NCBI GenBank assembly: GCA_001797465.1
Contig: MGPQ01000019.1
Coordinates: 62,001-126,000 of the forward strand
Reading direction: 5' to 3'
Source: Deltaproteobacteria bacterium GWB2_55_19
Lineage (GTDB): Bacteria; Desulfobacterota; GWC2-55-46
DNA: 64,000 bases
A program made the position numbers and the translations under genes. Positions within the stretch are counted from its first letter, which is position 1, and every line of letters starts with the position of its first letter. Of the stretch, positions 17,801-25,175 are shown in pieces. The notes beneath the pieces are model-generated. The model made no database searches. It saw only the letters and a list, made by a program, of their open reading frames with translations, and was not told the DNA's origin.

Positions 17801-18076
17801 AGGACAGGAGGGTCTCGAAGCCAAAGCAGGAATGCGTAACTCCCATCCGTGGGCGCGTATAAACCGCCTAAAATGGCCTTGGAGGCAGGTCCCGAAGGGA
17901 TAACAGCCAGATGGCAATTATCCGAAGGGGTACGGATCCAGAAATGGTTCACGGCCCGGAAGGGGACAGAGGCCGCCAGGGACCAGCGGATTGGAAAAAA
18001 GTGGCTTTGAGGCCGCCTGTGCAATGGGATTGTTGAGAAGGGAAGGTAGTTAAAAAAACTATCTTCCCTTTTTTTT
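17801..18076 (+). ncRNA. Candidate structured RNA B of unknown family
   Basis: A promoter at 17767-17794 and a strong terminator at 18038-18076 bracket about 275 nt with no plausible coding frame on the + strand. The 5' part CAGGAGGGTCTCGAAGCC (about 17805-17822) pairs with GGCTTTGAGGCCGCCTG (about 18003-18019) as a long closing stem. Internal hairpins include CCCA-TCCG-TGGG, TCCC-GAA-GGGA and GGATAA...TTATCC. I do not see the hallmark motifs of tmRNA, RNase P, SRP RNA or common riboswitches. The family is unknown to me. Confidence 0.55.
18038..18076 (+). terminator. Rho-independent terminator of candidate RNA B
   Basis: AAGGGAAGGTAGTT and AACTATCTTCCCTT form a 14-bp stem with one G-T pair around an A-rich loop, followed at once by a run of T residues. 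This is a textbook intrinsic terminator and it separates the upstream RNA from tRNA-Sec. Confidence 0.9.
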
Positions 18077-18122
18077 ATTTTGTTTTGACTCGTCGGCCGC
18101 ATTCCTTTAAAATCAGCCGAAG

Positions 18123-18217
18123 GGAAGGGGACAGGGCCCGGTGGCCCTGCAGGTCTTCAAAACCTGTCTGTCGCCGTTACGGCGACCGGGGGGTTCGACT
18201 CCCTCCCCCTTCCGCCA
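18123..18217 (+). tRNA. selC: tRNA-Sec (anticodon UCA)
   Basis: This 95-nt tRNA has the selenocysteine-specific layout. An 8-bp acceptor stem (GGAAGGGG with CCCCTTCC) stacks on a 5-bp T stem, giving 13 bp in total. The anticodon loop CTTCAAA carries TCA at 18157-18159, there is a long variable arm, and discriminator G and CCA are encoded. It decodes UGA as selenocysteine with SelA, SelB and SelD, none of which is in the window. The 3' end is the start of a tandem repeat array. Confidence 0.96.
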
Positions 18218-18537
18218 GTAATTCAGAGGCATTCCAGGGGGTCGAAAGTCTTCGAGCGCCGACCGATTAGGGAGGAAGAGGGCGCAGGAAGCGCCCGGAA
18301 GCGAGAAGACCGGGGCCGTAGCGAGGAGGCGGGATGCCGACGAGAGGAGGCCGACTCCCTCCCCCTTCCGCCAGTAATTCAGAGGCATTCCAGGGGGTCG
18401 AAAGTTTTCGAGCGCCGACCGATTAGGGAGGAAGAGGCCGCAGGAAGCGCCCGGAAGCGAGAAGACCGGGGCCGGAACGAGGAGGCGGGATGCCGACGAG
18501 AGGAGGCCGACTCCCTCCCCCCTTCCGCCAGTAATTA
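18196..18537 (+). repeat. 156-bp tandem repeat seeded by the tRNA-Sec 3' end
   Basis: The last part of the tRNA-Sec gene, from the T-loop CGACT through the CCA, begins unit 1 at 18196. The same stretch recurs at 18352 and 18508, a period of 156 bp. Units 1 (18196-18351) and 2 (18352-18507) are nearly identical, with a few substitutions; unit 3 stops after about 30 bp and has one extra C in the C-run. Each unit therefore carries a copy of the tRNA acceptor/T-arm 3' half. No integrase is present. The rest of the gap up to the kinase at 18818 is AT-rich DNA with no recognisable gene. Confidence 0.85.
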
Positions 18538-18817
18538 GCCAGTCGAAAGTCTTATCTGCTCCACCCATAAGCCACCCCGATTTTCCACCCTTTGAACATC
18601 CGTTCTGTCTACCCCAAAAGCCACGAAAATCATTGGTATTCCTGCGTTGTCAAGCGTTTTCTAACCTTCCGTATAAATTAAAGTTTTTCCAAAAAACTAC
18701 GATATTTATATAGGTGGCTTCATCTGCGAATTCGGAGAGACTGTGGGGGTTGAAAAGGTCTTTTTTAGGGCCTCTTTGTCGTCGGCCTCCCCGCCACCCT
18801 TAAAGGAATCAAGGCAT

Positions 18818-20899
18818 ATGAAGAGGATAGACGACCTTCCGGTCAGGAATAAACTCTACCTTGTCTTCGGCGCGATTGCGATTTTCATTCTCTCCTTCGT
18901 GGCGATCAGCGCATATACGGTGACGAGGCTGGACGCCACCCTCGTCGCGGACAGCGTATACCTTTCGTTCCAGGAGAGGCTCGGCAAGCTCAAGTTGAAC
19001 CTCGTCTCAGCGAGGAGAGAGACACTTTCGTTTCTCCTCGGCCTCTCGCTCGACGGACATGGCGGCGATTATCTCACGGGCCTTCAGTCCTATTCCGCCG
19101 AGGTCGACGAGGACCTCAAGGCATTGCTCGGCGAATCTCCGGATGACAGATCAGAGGGTATGGTAATGGAGATAGCCGGGATATGGGGCGAGATAAAGCG
19201 GGTAAGGGAAGAGGAAGTCCTTCCTGCGGCCCTTTCGGGGCGCAGGCGCGAGGCCATAAGGCTCGCACTGGAGACACAGCTTGACAGGTACGACGAGGCG
19301 GCAAGGAGTATAGACGCGCTTGCCGGATACGAGAGGGTGAAGGCCGTAGAGACGCTGGGCGGTATTCGCGACGCCTTTAAGAAGACCGTCACGCTCTACG
19401 TCCTTGCAACAGTCATCGGGCTCGGGGTCTCGCTCTCGGTAATCCTCTACATATCGCGCGGCCTTGGCAGGAGAATCGCGTCCCTCGCGGAGTCCATTGA
19501 CAGGTTCGACTCCGGGGGAAAAGAGCCGCACATAGAGGTCTCAGGCGACGACGAAATAGGCAGGCTCGCCAAGTGCTTGAGGAGGCTCTTTACAGGGATA
19601 TATGAGAGCGGCATCGTCCACGAGCAGTACATGAACATATTCAAATGGGAATCGGCACAGCACCAGAAGAAGTCCGAGGACCTCAAAAAAAGCGAGGAGA
19701 GGTTCCGCGGCCTCGTCGAGACTACGAACGATTGGGTCTGGGAAGTCGACAGAGATTGCCGCTACACCTACGCAAGCCCGAAGGTAAAGGACATACTCGG
19801 GTATGAGCCGGAAGATGTCATAGGAAAGACGCCGTTCGATTTCATGTTGCCTGATGAGGCCGGGCGCGTCAGAGCGCTATGCGCTTCGATTTCCGCATCA
19901 CGAATGCCATTCAACAATCTGGAGAACGCGAACCTGCGAAAGGACGGCTCAGTCGTGGTGATCGAGACGAGCGGGACCCCGTTCTTCTCCCCTCAGGGAG
20001 AGGTCCTCGGCTACAGGGGCATAGACAGGGACATCACCGCGCGCAAGAACGCGGAAGATGAAAAGACGCGTATACAGGCGCAGCTTGTCCATGCCGATAA
20101 GATGGCCTCCGTAGGTGCGTTTGCCGCAGGGGTGGCCCATGAGATAAACAATCCGGTGGGGTTTGTGAACAGCAACCTTAACATCCTCGGAAGCTACGTA
20201 GGCAATTTTATGGACCTGTTCAAGAGATATTTCTCAATGAGCCAGGCTTTGGAGGCCGGGAACACGGAAGAGGCCCTTGCGCATCTGAAAAGTTTAACGG
20301 AATACCAGCGGGAAGTGGATATAGCGTTCGTCCTTAACGATATAGTCGCGCTGACGGAAGAGTCGAAGGACGGGCTTGCAAGGATAAAGGGCATCGTGCA
20401 GGGGCTTAGGGATTTCTCGCATGCAGGCGGCGAGGATATGTCGGAAGCCGATTTGAACGACTGCGTCGAAAGCGCGGTGCGGCTGTGCTGGCACGAGATC
20501 AAAAACACCGCGGAACTCGAAAAGGACTTTGGCGTGATGCCTCCAGTGTCTTGCAGGCCGCGCCAGCTCACGCAGGTATTCTTGAACATGCTTGTCAACG
20601 CTTCGCAGGCGATGCCGTCCAAAGGCAAGATACGCATAAGAAGTTATCTGGAGCCGGGAATGGCTGTCGTCGAGATAAAGGACAACGGAACAGGCATGCC
20701 CGAGAGCCTGGTCAACAGGATATTCGAACCGTTTTTTACGACCAAGCCGGTAGGCAAGGGAACAGGGCTCGGACTGTCGATAGCATACGGCATCATAAAC
20801 GAGCACAAAGGCAGAATAACAGTAGAGAGCGCCGTGGGGAGCGGGACCACGTTTAGGGTCAGTCTTCCGCTTCATTCGGGCGCTCTCCACTCAAACTGA
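18818..20899 (+). CDS. Membrane sensor histidine kinase (HAMP-PAS-HisKA-HATPase)
   Basis: This 693-residue kinase is placed at ATG 18818, preceded by AAAGGAATCAAGG; a longer frame from 18743 adds residues that look untranslated. Two membrane segments (about 15-37 and 190-212) bracket a helical periplasmic sensor domain. HAMP follows, then a PAS domain (SEERFRGLVETTNDWVWEVD, about 300-420). The phospho-acceptor His lies in VAHEINNPVGFVN, and the ATPase domain has N-box NMLVNASQAM, DNGTGMPE and GKGTGLGLSIAYG. The response regulator gene starts 10 bp downstream and is the likely partner. Confidence 0.9.
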   Translation: MKRIDDLPVRNKLYLVFGAIAIFILSFVAISAYTVTRLDATLVADSVYLSFQERLGKLKLNLVSARRETLSFLLGLSLDGHGGDYLTGLQSYSAEVDEDLKALLGESPDDRSEGMVMEIAGIWGEIKRVREEEVLPAALSGRRREAIRLALETQLDRYDEAARSIDALAGYERVKAVETLGGIRDAFKKTVTLYVLATVIGLGVSLSVILYISRGLGRRIASLAESIDRFDSGGKEPHIEVSGDDEIGRLAKCLRRLFTGIYESGIVHEQYMNIFKWESAQHQKKSEDLKKSEERFRGLVETTNDWVWEVDRDCRYTYASPKVKDILGYEPEDVIGKTPFDFMLPDEAGRVRALCASISASRMPFNNLENANLRKDGSVVVIETSGTPFFSPQGEVLGYRGIDRDITARKNAEDEKTRIQAQLVHADKMASVGAFAAGVAHEINNPVGFVNSNLNILGSYVGNFMDLFKRYFSMSQALEAGNTEEALAHLKSLTEYQREVDIAFVLNDIVALTEESKDGLARIKGIVQGLRDFSHAGGEDMSEADLNDCVESAVRLCWHEIKNTAELEKDFGVMPPVSCRPRQLTQVFLNMLVNASQAMPSKGKIRIRSYLEPGMAVVEIKDNGTGMPESLVNRIFEPFFTTKPVGKGTGLGLSIAYGIINEHKGRITVESAVGSGTTFRVSLPLHSGALHSN

Positions 20900-20909
20900 G
20901 AGAGGCGAC

Positions 20910-22181
20910 ATGGAAAACACGCTTTTATTTGTCGACGACGAGCAGAACATCATAAACTCCCTTACCAGGTTGTTCAGGAGGGACGGCTATAAGACCTTAT
21001 CGGCGCTGAACATGAAAGAAGGGCTCGATATAATCAGTCAGAACCGGATCGCTGTGGTCATATCAGACCATAGGATGCCCGGCGGAGACGGCGTTGAATT
21101 CCTTTCAAAGGTGAAAGAGGTCTCCCCTGATACGGTCAGGTTCATGCTTACCGGCTACGCGGACATCGGGGCGGTAGTGGGCGCCATCAATAAAGGAGCG
21201 GTGTCGAAGTTTGTAACCAAGCCCTGGGACGACGAGGACTTGAGAGAGTCCGTGAAAGACGGCGTCATGCGGTTCAACCTCGTGGAGGAGAACAGGAGGC
21301 TTGAGGAGGTCTCGGGGAAACAGAACGCCGCCCTTAAAGACCTTAACGCGAACCTCGAGAAGAAGGTCGAGGAAAAGACGAAGAAGATAAGGGAGAACTT
21401 CTTCTCTTTCGTCAAGATATTCTCGAATATGATGGAGCTCTACGACCACAACGTAGGCGGACGCTCCAGAAGGGTCGCGGCGATGGCGAAGAGGCTCTCC
21501 GCGAAGATGGGGCTCGACGGCGTGGACAGGGAGCTTATAGAGACAGCCGCGCTCCTGCATAACATCGGCCTCATAGGCCTGCCGAGGGAGATAATAGACA
21601 GGGATGAGGAACTCCTTACAACTGACGAGAGGGCGCTTCTCGTGCACTTCCCGAAGGTCTCGCAGGACCTCCTGTCCACGGTCGACACGCTCAGGCAGGC
21701 CGGGGTTATAATACGCGGGTGCATGGAGAGGTTCGACGGCAAGGGATGGCCGGACGGGCTAAAGGGGGGGGAGATACACATAGGCTCGCAGATAATCGCG
21801 ATATCATCTTTTTACGACAGGTACAGGCACGGGCCCAGGAAGCTGACCCACAAAGATATCGTCGTCAAGATAATGGAGGAGAAGGGGCGGGCCTTCGACC
21901 CGGCTGTCGCCGACGAGTTCTTCGGCTTTTTAGCGGGGTGGGTCGAGGAGGAGAGGGGCTTTGATTCCGACGCCGACGGGCCCGAGGTCAGGAGGCACCA
22001 CATAGCTAACATCAGGCCCGGCATGGTGCTTGCCGAGAACCTCGGCACCACAAAAGGCAGGCTCCTCGTCACAAAGGGGACCGTCATGACAGAGGCGCTG
22101 ATAGAGAGGGTCTTGAAATACCACCAGATAGAGCCTGTCGCGGACTGCGCGTGCCTCACAAAGCCGGTCGCGCGCGCCTGA
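20910..22181 (+). CDS. Response regulator with degenerate HD-GYP domain
   Basis: This 423-residue protein has a REC domain (1-120, phospho-acceptor D53 in VVISDHRMP), a coiled coil (about 125-160) and an HD-GYP-like domain (about 165-340). The catalytic residues are eroded: LLHDIGKIG has become LLHNIGLIG, the HHExxDGxGYP block reads CMERFDGKGWP, and the later DxYDA reads SFYDR. It is therefore unlikely to hydrolyse c-di-GMP and may act as a binding or scaffold protein. The C-terminal 80 residues resemble a small DUF-like tail (GMVLAENLGTTKGRLLVTKG). It pairs with the kinase 10 bp upstream. Confidence 0.87.
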   Translation: MENTLLFVDDEQNIINSLTRLFRRDGYKTLSALNMKEGLDIISQNRIAVVISDHRMPGGDGVEFLSKVKEVSPDTVRFMLTGYADIGAVVGAINKGAVSKFVTKPWDDEDLRESVKDGVMRFNLVEENRRLEEVSGKQNAALKDLNANLEKKVEEKTKKIRENFFSFVKIFSNMMELYDHNVGGRSRRVAAMAKRLSAKMGLDGVDRELIETAALLHNIGLIGLPREIIDRDEELLTTDERALLVHFPKVSQDLLSTVDTLRQAGVIIRGCMERFDGKGWPDGLKGGEIHIGSQIIAISSFYDRYRHGPRKLTHKDIVVKIMEEKGRAFDPAVADEFFGFLAGWVEEERGFDSDADGPEVRRHHIANIRPGMVLAENLGTTKGRLLVTKGTVMTEALIERVLKYHQIEPVADCACLTKPVARA

Positions 22182-22273
22182 CCTGTTTTCAACCTGGCTA
22201 AAGGTGCCTGCCCGCTTAACCCGCGTTCTTAAAGGTGTGCGGCATTTTCAAATCAGAAACAAGAAGGCCTTCT

Positions 22274-23119
22274 TTACTCTTTGTCCAGCGTTGCCTCAAA
22301 CTCGGTCGTCTCTGCGGACCGGACCGATACGCGCTCCGCGGAATCCCGGAAGCCCTTCTGACGGACTATTATATTGTAGACGCCGTCTTTGAAGTCGAGG
22401 GTCAATGGCGTGAGCCCGTAATAGACTTCATCTACGTAGACCTTCGCACGGGGAGGGGCCGAGGATATGACGAGCCGCCCGGCTTTAGCGACCTCACTGG
22501 ACACTGTCGAGGGGCTCTCAGGGGCCGCCCCGGTTTTCGAGGTCTCAACGACCATCCCGCCCATGCCTTTCCTTATGGCCCTGGAAAGAGCGCCGTTAAT
22601 GAGCTGTCCAAGCGTAGAGCGCGAGTTGCCCATGACGCCCGCGTACCGTTCTTTTTTGAAGTCGAACGACCCGGCCCAGACCGTGCCGTGCCCTGTCTTT
22701 TTAAGGGCCGCGTCGATTGATATCTCAACCTCGTCGCGCCCTCCGACATCGAGCCTGAAGGACTTTATCGAGCTTTCGAGTACAAGCTCCGCATCCTTCT
22801 CATCCGTCACGATGAACCCCGCTGACTGAAGCTCAACCCTTAGCGCCTTTTCTACGAGCCTCGCCGGCTCTTCGGACAACACAAGCTCGGTTGCGTTCAT
22901 GTCGGCGATTGTAGCCTCTATCCTGCCGATCTTTCTCGGGTCAGCCGAGGACCTTGCGTCAACTACTTTCTCTATGCGGACCCTTTGAGGGTCTTTAAGC
23001 CTCTGCATATCCGCTGGTGGAGGGTTGTATGCGACATGGAGGGGCCCGGAGCAACCTGCGACTATCGCGAGCAGGATGAGGCAGAGCGCTCCGGAGAAGG
23101 TTTTTTTTATGTAAGACAT
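22274..23119 (-). CDS. Lipoprotein with YajG-like and PEGA domains
   Basis: This 281-residue protein starts with a signal peptide and lipobox (ILLAIVAGC), so it is probably a lipid-anchored envelope protein. Residues about 45-195 resemble the YajG/lipoprotein-16 fold, and residues about 215-275 form a PEGA domain (LVISSAPPRAKVYVDE, YYGLTPLTLDFKDG). PEGA domains are often found in surface or envelope proteins; the function here is unknown. It is the downstream gene of the minus-strand pair with the cytochrome-porin gene, with a terminator between them. Confidence 0.78.
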   Translation of the reverse strand: MSYIKKTFSGALCLILLAIVAGCSGPLHVAYNPPPADMQRLKDPQRVRIEKVVDARSSADPRKIGRIEATIADMNATELVLSEEPARLVEKALRVELQSAGFIVTDEKDAELVLESSIKSFRLDVGGRDEVEISIDAALKKTGHGTVWAGSFDFKKERYAGVMGNSRSTLGQLINGALSRAIRKGMGGMVVETSKTGAAPESPSTVSSEVAKAGRLVISSAPPRAKVYVDEVYYGLTPLTLDFKDGVYNIIVRQKGFRDSAERVSVRSAETTEFEATLDKE

Positions 23120-23140
23120 CAGTCCACTCCTTAAATAAAA

Positions 23141-23170
23141 AAAGGGAGGGCCTTTTAAGGCCCTCCCTTT
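23141..23170 (-). terminator. Terminator of the Cyc2-like gene
   Basis: On the minus strand AAAGGGAGGGCC and GGCCCTCCCTTT form a tight GC-rich stem with a TTAA loop, followed by seven T residues. It ends the cytochrome-porin transcript 25 bp after its stop and lies just upstream of the lipoprotein gene. Confidence 0.85.
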
Positions 23171-23195
23171 GCTTTAGGATAGAAGCAACTCTGCG

Positions 23196-24425
23196 TTAAA
23201 ACGCCGCGAAGACCATGACGGTGGTGAGCTGGTCGCCGGTCGCGTCCGTTGTGACGTCACCCGAGTAGATGGTGTGGTTGAACTGAAGCTGTACGTTCTG
23301 AAGGGCGTTGTAGACCGCGCCTACTGTGGCCGCGTCGTCGTCAAGCTGGCCGCTCGAGCCGGGCTTCTTGCCGATCCTGTAACCTGCGGCAAGGGTGAGC
23401 CTGCCCGGCAACACGCCGATCTCTCCGAGGAGAGTAAGCGCGGACTCGTCGTCTACGGTCGAGGAGTTGAACATGTTCGCGGTGTCGCCGGCGTCAGAGC
23501 TCGCGGCGCTGGCGTACGTCACATAGACGCCGACCGGGTAGTCGCCGATAGCGCCCTGGGCCTGCGCGTCTATGGCCCACGCATCGGCCTTGTTCTCGGT
23601 AACGGCGCCCTCATCGTTCATCTTCGAGGTGCCGTTCCAGAGCTGGAAGCCGCCGCCCAGGTCCCAGTCGCCGACCTGCGGGGTCGCGGCTACCCTCAGG
23701 TAATTAAGGAGCGGGCCCGCGGCCGCAGTCCCGTGCTCGGGGTAATAGGCGGTGTAGTTTATGTAGCCGATGGGTCTCGACGCGACGAACGCGATACCCG
23801 TGGCCGCGCCGGAAGTGCCAATGTACTGCTGGCCGGAGATCTCACTTCTGTGCTCAAGGACGCGGATCATCCTGACCGCGCCGGTGTTCAGGAGCTCATA
23901 GCCGTAGGCCGCGCCTGCCGCGTCGGTCGTAAACGGGATGGCGCTTAAGTTGGTCTCAGCCACGTTGAAGACAATAGGCATCTTGTAAGAGGCGAAGTTG
24001 GGGCTGTCTATGAGAGAGGCTTCAAGCAGGAACCCTATGTGCTCGCCTGCCCTGCCGCCTATCAGGAGGGCGGCCTCGTCCGGGAACTGGATCTCTCCCT
24101 TGTTGAGGTTGACGGCGGACCCTGTCTCGCCATCCCCGTTCCTTTTCTGGTACCGTATCTTTGTTACGAGCGAGGCGTTAAGCACTACGGGCACTGAGAG
24201 GAGGTCGCCCTCCAGAAGGCTTTGACCGCCTACCTGCGTGTAGCCGCCGTCCTTGAAGGCGCGGCCGAATGAGTTCAGCGCGGGGAAGTGCTGGAAGTGG
24301 CAGGTATTGCAGGCCAGACCCGTCTGGCGCGCAAACGCCGGGACCGCCTCAGCCTCATGCGCCGTGAAAATCGAGAGCGCAAAGAAGAAGAGCACGGCTA
24401 CAGCACAAAACAACGATTTCTTCAT
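23196..24425 (-). CDS. Cyc2-like cytochrome c-porin fusion (candidate)
   Basis: This 409-residue secreted protein has a signal peptide (about 1-27), one heme-binding CNTCH at residues 39-43, and a long beta-rich remainder ending in F, as in an outer-membrane barrel. The N-terminal block VPAFARQTGLACNTCH followed by PALNSFGRAFKDGGY matches the pattern of Cyc2-type monoheme cytochrome-porin fusions, which move electrons across the outer membrane and are tied to Fe(II) oxidation in several iron oxidisers. Similar proteins occur in non-oxidisers, so the substrate is uncertain. A consensus promoter lies upstream and a terminator downstream, so it is transcribed alone. Confidence 0.75.
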   Translation of the reverse strand: MKKSLFCAVAVLFFFALSIFTAHEAEAVPAFARQTGLACNTCHFQHFPALNSFGRAFKDGGYTQVGGQSLLEGDLLSVPVVLNASLVTKIRYQKRNGDGETGSAVNLNKGEIQFPDEAALLIGGRAGEHIGFLLEASLIDSPNFASYKMPIVFNVAETNLSAIPFTTDAAGAAYGYELLNTGAVRMIRVLEHRSEISGQQYIGTSGAATGIAFVASRPIGYINYTAYYPEHGTAAAGPLLNYLRVAATPQVGDWDLGGGFQLWNGTSKMNDEGAVTENKADAWAIDAQAQGAIGDYPVGVYVTYASAASSDAGDTANMFNSSTVDDESALTLLGEIGVLPGRLTLAAGYRIGKKPGSSGQLDDDAATVGAVYNALQNVQLQFNHTIYSGDVTTDATGDQLTTVMVFAAF

Positions 24426-24532
24426 ACTACCTCCTTAGTGTGTAATTTACAGCGATGAAATCGGCTTCCACCTGGAGCGTTGCCATAAGTGGAACTTCCT
24501 TTAAGGGGCCATCAACTTTGTGAATTTCCCCA

Positions 24533-24560
24533 ATTATAGCAATCGCGAGGCATTTGTCAA
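24533..24560 (-). promoter_or_regulatory. Consensus sigma-70 promoter of the Cyc2-like gene
   Basis: On the minus strand a perfect TTGACA and a perfect TATAAT are separated by 16 bp. Transcription would start near 24526 and leave a leader of about 100 nt, which contains a TTCCAC...GTGGAA hairpin (24466-24494). This is the best sigma-70 match in the window and suggests high expression. Confidence 0.85.
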
Positions 24561-24701
24561 GAGAAACACTTGGATTTTTAAAGCATTGCGGACGTCATCT
24601 GAGAGATTACTTGAAGGAGATGAGGGCCGCAACGAATCCATAGATAAATATATCGCCGATTATTGACACTCCTTAAGCGATATGCGATACTTTTTTCCCG
24701 T

Positions 24702-24789
24702 GCCCGAGTGGCGGAACTGGTAGACGCACGGGACTTAAAATCCCGCGGCCCTTAAAGCCGTGCCGGTTCGATTCCGGCCTCGGGCACCA
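24702..24789 (+). tRNA. tRNA-Leu (anticodon UAA)
   Basis: This 88-nt tRNA has a 7-bp acceptor stem (GCCCGAG with CTCGGGC), a D-arm, an anticodon loop CTTAAAA with TAA at 24736-24738, a class II long variable arm, a T-arm with GGTTCGATTCC and an encoded CCA. The long variable arm and discriminator A fit leucine. It is transcribed alone on the + strand. Confidence 0.96.
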
Positions 24790-25045
24790 TTTTACCGATT
24801 TTCGCCTTCCTGAAGTTTGATAGGTATCGCATAACATGAAATAATATCCCCGGACTTTTGCCGCTTTGAGGCGAGAGGTTTTTTCAGGCCATTCAGACGC
24901 AGTGACCCGTAATATGTCAAGCCCCGGGATGTAATGAACGAAGACGAAGGCTTCGTTCATGTGAACTCGCCCTGCGGCTTTTCTTCCGAGTATTCAATCT
25001 TTTTCTCCATGCTGAAAATTTACTGTTAGGTAAAAGGCCGGCAGG

Positions 25046-25152
25046 GAGTATTTAATGCCTGTATGCGGCTTGAATATATTCGTTTGCGAGGATTGCTATA
25101 CGCCGGAGATATCGCGAGTATTTAATGCCTGTATGCGGCTTGAATATATTCG
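25046..25152 (+). repeat. Pair of identical 37-bp direct repeats
   Basis: The 37-bp sequence starting GAGTATTTAATGCC and ending TGAATATATTCG occurs at 25046-25082 and again at 25116-25152, 70 bp apart. It lies in the 386-bp gap between tRNA-Leu and the TM-cNMP-PilZ gene, close to that gene's start. It could be a duplicated promoter or binding site, or simply a local duplication. Only two copies exist, so it is not a CRISPR array. I see nothing else in the gap. Confidence 0.85.
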
Positions 25153-25175
25153 GCATATTGTTTGAAGGAGGGTTT

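Noticed and set aside
17880-17905. SRP-RNA-like motif (GGTCCCGAAGGGATAACAGCC) in candidate RNA B
   Set aside because: It resembles the SRP domain IV loop, but the GGAA tetraloop is missing and the bases are better used in the TCCC-GAA-GGGA and GGATAA/TTATCC stems.
18113-18568. Minus-strand 151-codon open frame with internal repeats
   Set aside because: It only reflects the 156-bp tandem array and the antisense of tRNA-Sec; the codon pattern is not protein-like.
24673-24960. Minus-strand 95-codon open frame across tRNA-Leu
   Set aside because: It is translated from the antisense of the tRNA (the PESNRHGFKGRG stretch is a familiar spurious product), so it is not a gene.
25046-25152. CRISPR-like direct repeats
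   Set aside because: There are only two copies, the single gap is 33 bp, and no cas gene is present; a local duplication is simpler.
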